DNA from: Candidatus Woesearchaeota archaeon
Lineage (GTDB): Archaea > Nanobdellota > Nanobdellia > Woesearchaeales > JAHWHD01
Direction: 5' to 3'
Length of the DNA: 8,172 nt
Assembly (NCBI GenBank): GCA_019323525.1
Contig: JAHWHD010000009.1
Location: 1 to 8,172, forward strand
The notes under the pieces were generated by a model. It had not been told where the DNA came from and did no database searches. It saw only the letters and a program-made list of their open reading frames with translations. Positions 5,291 through 8,172 of the stretch are shown here, piece by piece (position 1 is the stretch's first letter; the number at the start of each line of letters is the position of its first letter). Both the position numbers and the translations under genes were made by a program.

Positions 5291-6288
5291 CTGATTAATT
5301 CAGAGGGCTCTGCAATCCTGTCTTTATAGTCTTCTTCAATCTTCTTAAATACGGGAACGACAAACTCTCTAAATGCTGAAGGCAGTTGTACTGAAAAGTG
5401 AACAGGTGAGAAGACCCAGACAGGGGTTGTGCCATAATCTTTTGGATATTCTATGCCTTTGAATGCCACTCGTGGGTTCTTTATCAGAGAATATTCTCCT
5501 TCGAGCATGCCGTGCAGGTAGAAATTAATCACGCGATCATCATAATATTCCCGTGGTTGGGCTCTCCAATCGAATTCTTGAAAAAAACCGTTTTTAAATT
5601 GGATATATGAATCGCACATTCTGCCCTGGAATGCATCGCTTTTGAACACTCTTCCTAACTGGGGCACATCAGCAGAACGAAATGCATAGCATTTCGTTGA
5701 AAAAGCCTCTGCTATACTTGCCAATGCCTCAAGTTTTGTCAGTCCAGGCGGTTGGTCTAATGCGGACTTCATAGCTGATAGATGAGGTTGTACACTTTCT
5801 ATGGCCATAGGGAACTGTGTCCCATCTACATGCGATACTATTTCTTGGGCAGTATCATAATTATCTAAAGCCATCCTTATGTGAGCGGCACAGAATAGTG
5901 ATCTCATCATGTTACGTAAACGTGGTGCTAGATCCGCGAATATTTCTTCCTTAGTCTTAAGGGACTCCTTGAGGTTTCTGTCTATCACTTGTATGTCTGG
6001 ATCGTTGGGCATGAACTCGTCATACCATGCCAGATATCCTGCATCCTCAACAGGATGGGACTTTCTAATCTCTTCAGCTTTTGCGTCTCTTGCAAGACAG
6101 CTTTTAATATACTCTCTTGCTTTTTGAGGTGCATCCGCAGTGCCTAGAATGTTAAGCATGAAATAGTCTCTTGTGCCCTCAACAGTGCTGTTCATATCTA
6201 TTATCCTTTGTATTACTTTGCTGAGTCTTCTCGTTTCAGGATTATTTGAAGTAAGCGCTGTCTCCAGAAAATCTAATCTGCCTTTCAT
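5287..6288 (-). CDS. Protein of unknown function, mostly helical
   Basis: 333 residues from the ATG at 6288; not recognised. A TTG at 6300 would add four residues, but neither start has a ribosome site. The ATG lies 27 bp after a TATA box (6319-6312), fitting a leaderless message. The first two thirds look alpha-helical and charged (KVIQRIIDMNSTVEGTRDYF; KAREYIKSCLARDAKAEEIR; LAPRLRNMMRSLFCAAHIRM). The last third has more strands and aromatics (QFKNGFFQEFDWRAQPREYY; VINFYLHGMLEGEY; TTPVWVFSPVHFSVQLPSAF). There is no membrane helix, signal peptide or metal motif; four scattered cysteines. The two-part composition suggests a helical N-domain joined to a mixed C-domain. It converges on the CYTH gene with overlapping stops. 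The gene upstream (6321) is on the same strand, only 32 bp away, but this gene seems to have its own promoter. Confidence 0.83.
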   Translation of the reverse strand: MKGRLDFLETALTSNNPETRRLSKVIQRIIDMNSTVEGTRDYFMLNILGTADAPQKAREYIKSCLARDAKAEEIRKSHPVEDAGYLAWYDEFMPNDPDIQVIDRNLKESLKTKEEIFADLAPRLRNMMRSLFCAAHIRMALDNYDTAQEIVSHVDGTQFPMAIESVQPHLSAMKSALDQPPGLTKLEALASIAEAFSTKCYAFRSADVPQLGRVFKSDAFQGRMCDSYIQFKNGFFQEFDWRAQPREYYDDRVINFYLHGMLEGEYSLIKNPRVAFKGIEYPKDYGTTPVWVFSPVHFSVQLPSAFREFVVPVFKKIEEDYKDRIAEPSELIS

Positions 6289-6311
6289 AAAAACAGGCAA
6301 ATGGCAGTTCT

Positions 6312-6319
6312 ATTTAAAG
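6312..6319 (-). promoter_or_regulatory. TATA-like box setting the start at 6288
   Basis: Minus-strand CTTTAAAT sits just after the stop codon of the upstream gene (6321-6323). It is centred about 27 bp before the ATG at 6288, the leaderless spacing. This favours the ATG over the in-frame TTG at 6300, which would be only about 15 bp from the box. Confidence 0.5.
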
Positions 6320-6320
6320 A

Positions 6321-6890
6321 TTATTTCTTTCCATAATAGAATATCTTCTCGACAGAGAACTGTGAAGGGTCAGATGATCCTGTCTTTGGATGTGAAGATT
6401 GCTGCTGTTGAGCTTGAGGAGCTGGCTGCGGTGCAGCTTGTTGTTGAGGTTGCTGCACAGGTTCAGATGCCTGTTCTTTTACTAGATTAACAACCTTTTG
6501 ACCGTCTTCTAAAGAAGCCACTTTTCTCCTTAAAGCGCATAGCTCATTGTTAAAAGTATGGACAGCAGACTCGAACTTTTTCATCATGCCTACAATGTAT
6601 TCATTGTTCTTAGCCATCGCTTCCTGCCATGATATGTCTGGCTCTTTTTTGTCTTCCTCTATAGCTTTTAACTTTCGTTCATGCTCTTGAAGTGTTTGGG
6701 AGTTTATCTTTTCAACCTTGACTTCTTCTTGGTAATCTGTGCCAGGGTTAGGTATCTTTGCAAGGTCTATATCGTTCTTCAGCATCCCCTTTGCCTGTAC
6801 AACTGCTTCGTCAAGAGAATCTGCCATCTTGTGGTCTAGAAGTTCCTTAGCAAGCTTATTGATCTTTTGAATATCCTCAACATATCCCAT
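6321..6890 (-). CDS. Coiled-coil protein with Q/P-rich linker and aromatic C-terminal tail
   Basis: 189 residues with four visible parts. Residues 1-46 form a helical domain (IQKINKLAKELLDHKMADSL, then DEAVVQAKGML). Residues 55-130 are charged, helical and likely coiled coil (QEHERKLKAIEEDKK; EYIVGMMKKFESAVHTFNNE; LCALRRKVASLEDGQK). Residues 139-177 are a disordered linker dominated by Gln, Pro, Ala and Ser. The last eleven residues, SVEKIFYYGKK, form a short aromatic-basic tail. That tail on a flexible linker looks like a docking peptide for a partner; I have a vague impression that similar tails end other DPANN proteins, but cannot confirm this. The ATG at 6890 has GAGGT eight bases upstream and a TATA box at 6943-6936. 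No membrane segment. Function unknown; an oligomeric scaffold or adaptor is my best guess. Confidence 0.82.
   Translation of the reverse strand: MGYVEDIQKINKLAKELLDHKMADSLDEAVVQAKGMLKNDIDLAKIPNPGTDYQEEVKVEKINSQTLQEHERKLKAIEEDKKEPDISWQEAMAKNNEYIVGMMKKFESAVHTFNNELCALRRKVASLEDGQKVVNLVKEQASEPVQQPQQQAAPQPAPQAQQQQSSHPKTGSSDPSQFSVEKIFYYGKK
6399..6461 (-). repeat. Low-complexity Gln/Pro/Ala coding tract
   Basis: Codes residues 144-164 of the coiled-coil protein: runs of Gln (2, 3 and 4 in a row) alternating with Pro and Ala. On the plus strand it appears as GCTG/GTTG-rich repeats. Such tracts vary in length by replication slippage, so copy number may differ between strains. Confidence 0.65.
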
Positions 6891-6898
6891 TTTAATTA

Positions 6899-6943
6899 AC
6901 CTCTTTTGATGATATAGAACCCTGATAAGAAATGATATATAAA
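6899..6943 (-). promoter_or_regulatory. Promoter and ribosome site of the coiled-coil gene
   Basis: On the minus strand, TTTATATAT near 6943-6935 is a strong TATA box. Transcription would begin near 6914, leaving a leader of about 24 bases. AGAGGT (6904-6899) serves as the ribosome site, with eight bases between it and the ATG at 6890. Confidence 0.58.
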
Positions 6944-6973
6944 TATTGTTGTTTTAGAGTCATTAATCCAAAC

Positions 6974-7008
6974 TATACTTTAAATTAGATAAATTGTTTT
7001 AAAGTATA
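6974..7008. repeat. Perfect 11-bp inverted repeat in front of the SDR gene
   Basis: TATACTTTAAA (6974-6984) is repeated in inverted form as TTTAAAGTATA (6998-7008), with a 13-base spacer. Arm centres are 24 bp apart, just over two helical turns, which suits a pair of regulator subunits on one DNA face. The arms include CTTTAAA, the TATA variant used elsewhere here, so the left arm may be the SDR's own TATA element (giving a leader of about 30 bases) and the whole an operator. The arms are pure enough in A/T that chance symmetry cannot be excluded. Confidence 0.5.
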
Positions 7009-7025
7009 TGCTAATTATCCTTGCT

Positions 7026-7035
7026 GGAGGTTGAT
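7026..7035 (+). promoter_or_regulatory. Ribosome binding site that fixes the SDR start at 7039
   Basis: GGAGGTTGAT is an almost complete match to the Shine-Dalgarno consensus; its GGAGG core lies eight bases before the ATG at 7039. This rules out the in-frame TTG at 7021, which lies upstream of the site. Confidence 0.7.
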
Positions 7036-7038
7036 ATT

Positions 7039-7830
7039 ATGAATTTACAAGGTCAATTGGCTGTTGTCACAGGAGCAGGGGGAGGACTGGGCAGACTTGT
7101 GGCTGATAGGTTTCAGAATCTCGAGGCTGAAGTTTTAAGATTAGATGTTGCTGGTGAAGGTGGTTTTGTTAGATTGGATCTTAGCCGCAGAAAATGTGGT
7201 GAAGCATTTCTAGAGAGGTTACAATCTTTCACAAGTGGTCGACCAGTTAATTACTTTATAGGTAATGCAGGAATATCTCAAAAAAGATCTATTGAACAAC
7301 TTGACCCAGACGATGTGCATGAGATTATGGATGTAAATCTTGTGGCCAATATTTTGCTCTACAAAACATTGCTTGGAACCAGGGAGATAGACGGAAAGAC
7401 AGTTAATGTTATGGCAGAGCATGGTGTCATGGTATTTGTTGGTTCAGCTGCCGCAGACGGTAACCAGGATCAGGGAGTCTACAGCTCATCTAAATCTGGG
7501 TTAAGAGGTTTTGTTGCTGGACATAGGTATAAAGCAGCTTACACAGAACGAGACATAGATGCAAGGCTTGTAGAGTTTCCCTTTGTTGAGACTGCGATGG
7601 CGCAGAGGGCAATAAAGATGTTGAAGAGAGGGGTTGGTGAAGATGGTCTGGGAGAACTTAGGGAGATGAAGCTAATAATGTCTCCAGAAGAGGCTGTGGA
7701 CAAGATTATGGATGCTGCTTTATCTCAGCATTATGCGCCACCAATCCAACAGTTCCCTCATGACGGCGCGGTTGCAAAGATTCGAGGATATGTAATGGGT
7801 GTACAGGAAAGGAAGAAGTCTAAACAGTAG
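7039..7830 (+). CDS. Short-chain dehydrogenase/reductase, classical SDR
   Basis: 263 residues from the ATG at 7039. A Rossmann-fold NAD(P)-dependent oxidoreductase acting on an unknown alcohol or carbonyl substrate. Visible motifs: cofactor loop TGAGGGLG (11-18); an Asp ending the second strand (D36, LRLD), which favours NAD(H) over NADP(H); D47 in RLDLS for the adenine; NAG (76-78); and the catalytic tetrad N100 (DVNL), S136 (VGSAA), Y148 and K152 (YSSSK). After the active site the usual PG pair is replaced by P181-F182 in FPFVETAM, a deviation near the nicotinamide. The C-terminus is long and basic (GVQERKKSKQ). Preceded by a perfect inverted repeat that may be an operator. Its end overlaps the convergent flavin reductase gene by 11 bp. 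The family is firm; the substrate is not predictable. Confidence 0.94.
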   Translation: MNLQGQLAVVTGAGGGLGRLVADRFQNLEAEVLRLDVAGEGGFVRLDLSRRKCGEAFLERLQSFTSGRPVNYFIGNAGISQKRSIEQLDPDDVHEIMDVNLVANILLYKTLLGTREIDGKTVNVMAEHGVMVFVGSAAADGNQDQGVYSSSKSGLRGFVAGHRYKAAYTERDIDARLVEFPFVETAMAQRAIKMLKRGVGEDGLGELREMKLIMSPEEAVDKIMDAALSQHYAPPIQQFPHDGAVAKIRGYVMGVQERKKSKQ

Positions 7831-8172
7831 TAGTAAACCTATCACCAGTCCCTGCCTGGAACAATCTTTTTCCTTGTTTGTTTATTTTTCTATTCACTAC
7901 TTCGCCTAATATGATTACATGGTCGCCTGCTTCTAGCTTGTTGATAACTTTGCATTCAAGGTGAGCTAAGCAGCCTTTAATAACAGGGCAGTCTATCCTT
8001 TCACATTCTTCCTTATCTATCTTGAACATGGCAAACTTGTCCTTCCTAAAGCCAGAGTTCCTGCCAACATTTACTGCTATATCTTCCATGTCCTCTGATA
8101 TGAAGTTGACTGCAAAGACATTAGACTTTTCTATTATTTTTAGAGTGTGCCTTGTCTTTCCTATAGCTACTG
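7820..8172 (-). CDS. Flavin reductase-like domain protein, 5' end outside the window
   Basis: The frame is open from the right edge (8172) to TAG at 7822-7820: 116 complete codons with the N-terminus missing. A Met at 8089 is internal, because the upstream codons also fit the family (GKTRHTLKIIEKSNVFAVNF, then ISEDM). The protein matches the FMN-binding, split-barrel flavin reductase-like family (HpaC / DIM6-NTAB type). Its signs are the R-x-T-x3-I strand-helix with FAVNF, the region with Cys pairs (ECERIDCPVIKGCLAHLECK) and the family's GDHVIILGEVV strand, then a short tail. Such proteins bind FMN and either reduce free flavin with NAD(P)H or act as FMN redox proteins. Four cysteines lie within 20 residues, more than usual, and could bind metal or form disulfides. 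Convergent with the SDR, so not in its operon. Confidence 0.88.
   Translation of the reverse strand, partial: VAIGKTRHTLKIIEKSNVFAVNFISEDMEDIAVNVGRNSGFRKDKFAMFKIDKEECERIDCPVIKGCLAHLECKVINKLEAGDHVIILGEVVNRKINKQGKRLFQAGTGDRFTTTV

Noticed and set aside
6289..6300. Longer start at TTG 6300 for the 5287 gene
   Set aside because: No ribosome site precedes it, and the TATA box spacing fits the ATG at 6288 instead.
5909..6490. Plus-strand open frames opposite the 5287 and 6321 genes
   Set aside because: The second one reads the Gln/Pro tract backwards as Val/Leu/Ala/Glu repeats, an artefact of low complexity; it also spans two genes and their promoter.
7021..7038. Longer SDR reading starting at TTG 7021
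   Set aside because: The added residues are encoded by the ribosome binding site itself; the ATG at 7039 is correctly spaced and gives a normal SDR N-terminus.
7219..7422. Minus-strand 67-codon open frame inside the SDR gene
   Set aside because: Antisense to the well-conserved NAG and catalytic-Asn regions of the SDR; no start signals.
1..8172. tRNA, rRNA, CRISPR arrays, transposases or attachment sites
   Set aside because: No regularly spaced repeats, cloverleaf-like sequence or transposase motifs were seen by eye; spacers between genes are all under 150 bases and accounted for by promoters.

Overview
The window looks like a compact, AT-rich archaeal chromosome segment. Three things point there: a complete form III (archaeal-type) RuBisCO large subunit; TATA boxes about 25-28 bp upstream of start codons of genes with no Shine-Dalgarno site (leaderless genes); and tight packing of small genes from no family I recognise. 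The mix of family-less genes, a coiled-coil/Q-P-rich protein and a single-pass Cys-rich surface protein suggests a DPANN lineage (Woesearchaeota/Pacearchaeota-like). That placement is an inference, not proven by the sequence.

Layout. 1-43 (-): likely 5' end of a leaderless gene running off the left edge. 102-1394 (-): RuBisCO with its own TATA box and Shine-Dalgarno site. 1444-1788 (-): small unknown. 1821-2099 and 2086-2388 (-): overlapping pair, a Cys-rich putative zinc protein and a Tyr/Trp-rich acidic protein. 2509-3864 (+): membrane-anchored protein with a large Cys-containing outer domain. 3861-4019 (-): 52-residue membrane peptide. 4083-4874 (+): unknown protein, overlapping a CYTH-domain phosphohydrolase/cyclase-fold gene (4814-5290, +). 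5287-6288 (-): unknown helical protein. 6321-6890 (-): coiled-coil protein with a Q/P-rich linker and an aromatic C-terminal tail. 7039-7830 (+): short-chain dehydrogenase/reductase. 7820-8172 (-): flavin reductase-like protein, cut by the right edge.

The genes do not form one obvious pathway. RuBisCO is expected to act in AMP/nucleoside salvage (ribulose-1,5-bisphosphate plus CO2 to 3-phosphoglycerate), but its usual partners (AMP phosphorylase, ribose-1,5-bisphosphate isomerase) are not in the window. The SDR and the flavin reductase are both redox enzymes but are convergent, so not co-transcribed.

Architecture. All three convergent gene pairs overlap at their stop codons (4, 4 and 11 bp). 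Promoters fall into two classes: leaderless ones, and short-leader ones with a GAGGT ribosome site. The best candidates for new biology are the 52-residue membrane peptide, the membrane-anchored Cys-rich protein, the coiled-coil protein with its aromatic tail, two larger family-less proteins, and a perfect 11-bp inverted repeat in front of the SDR. No RNA genes, insertion sequences or CRISPR arrays are visible, and no stretch over 300 bases lacks a gene.
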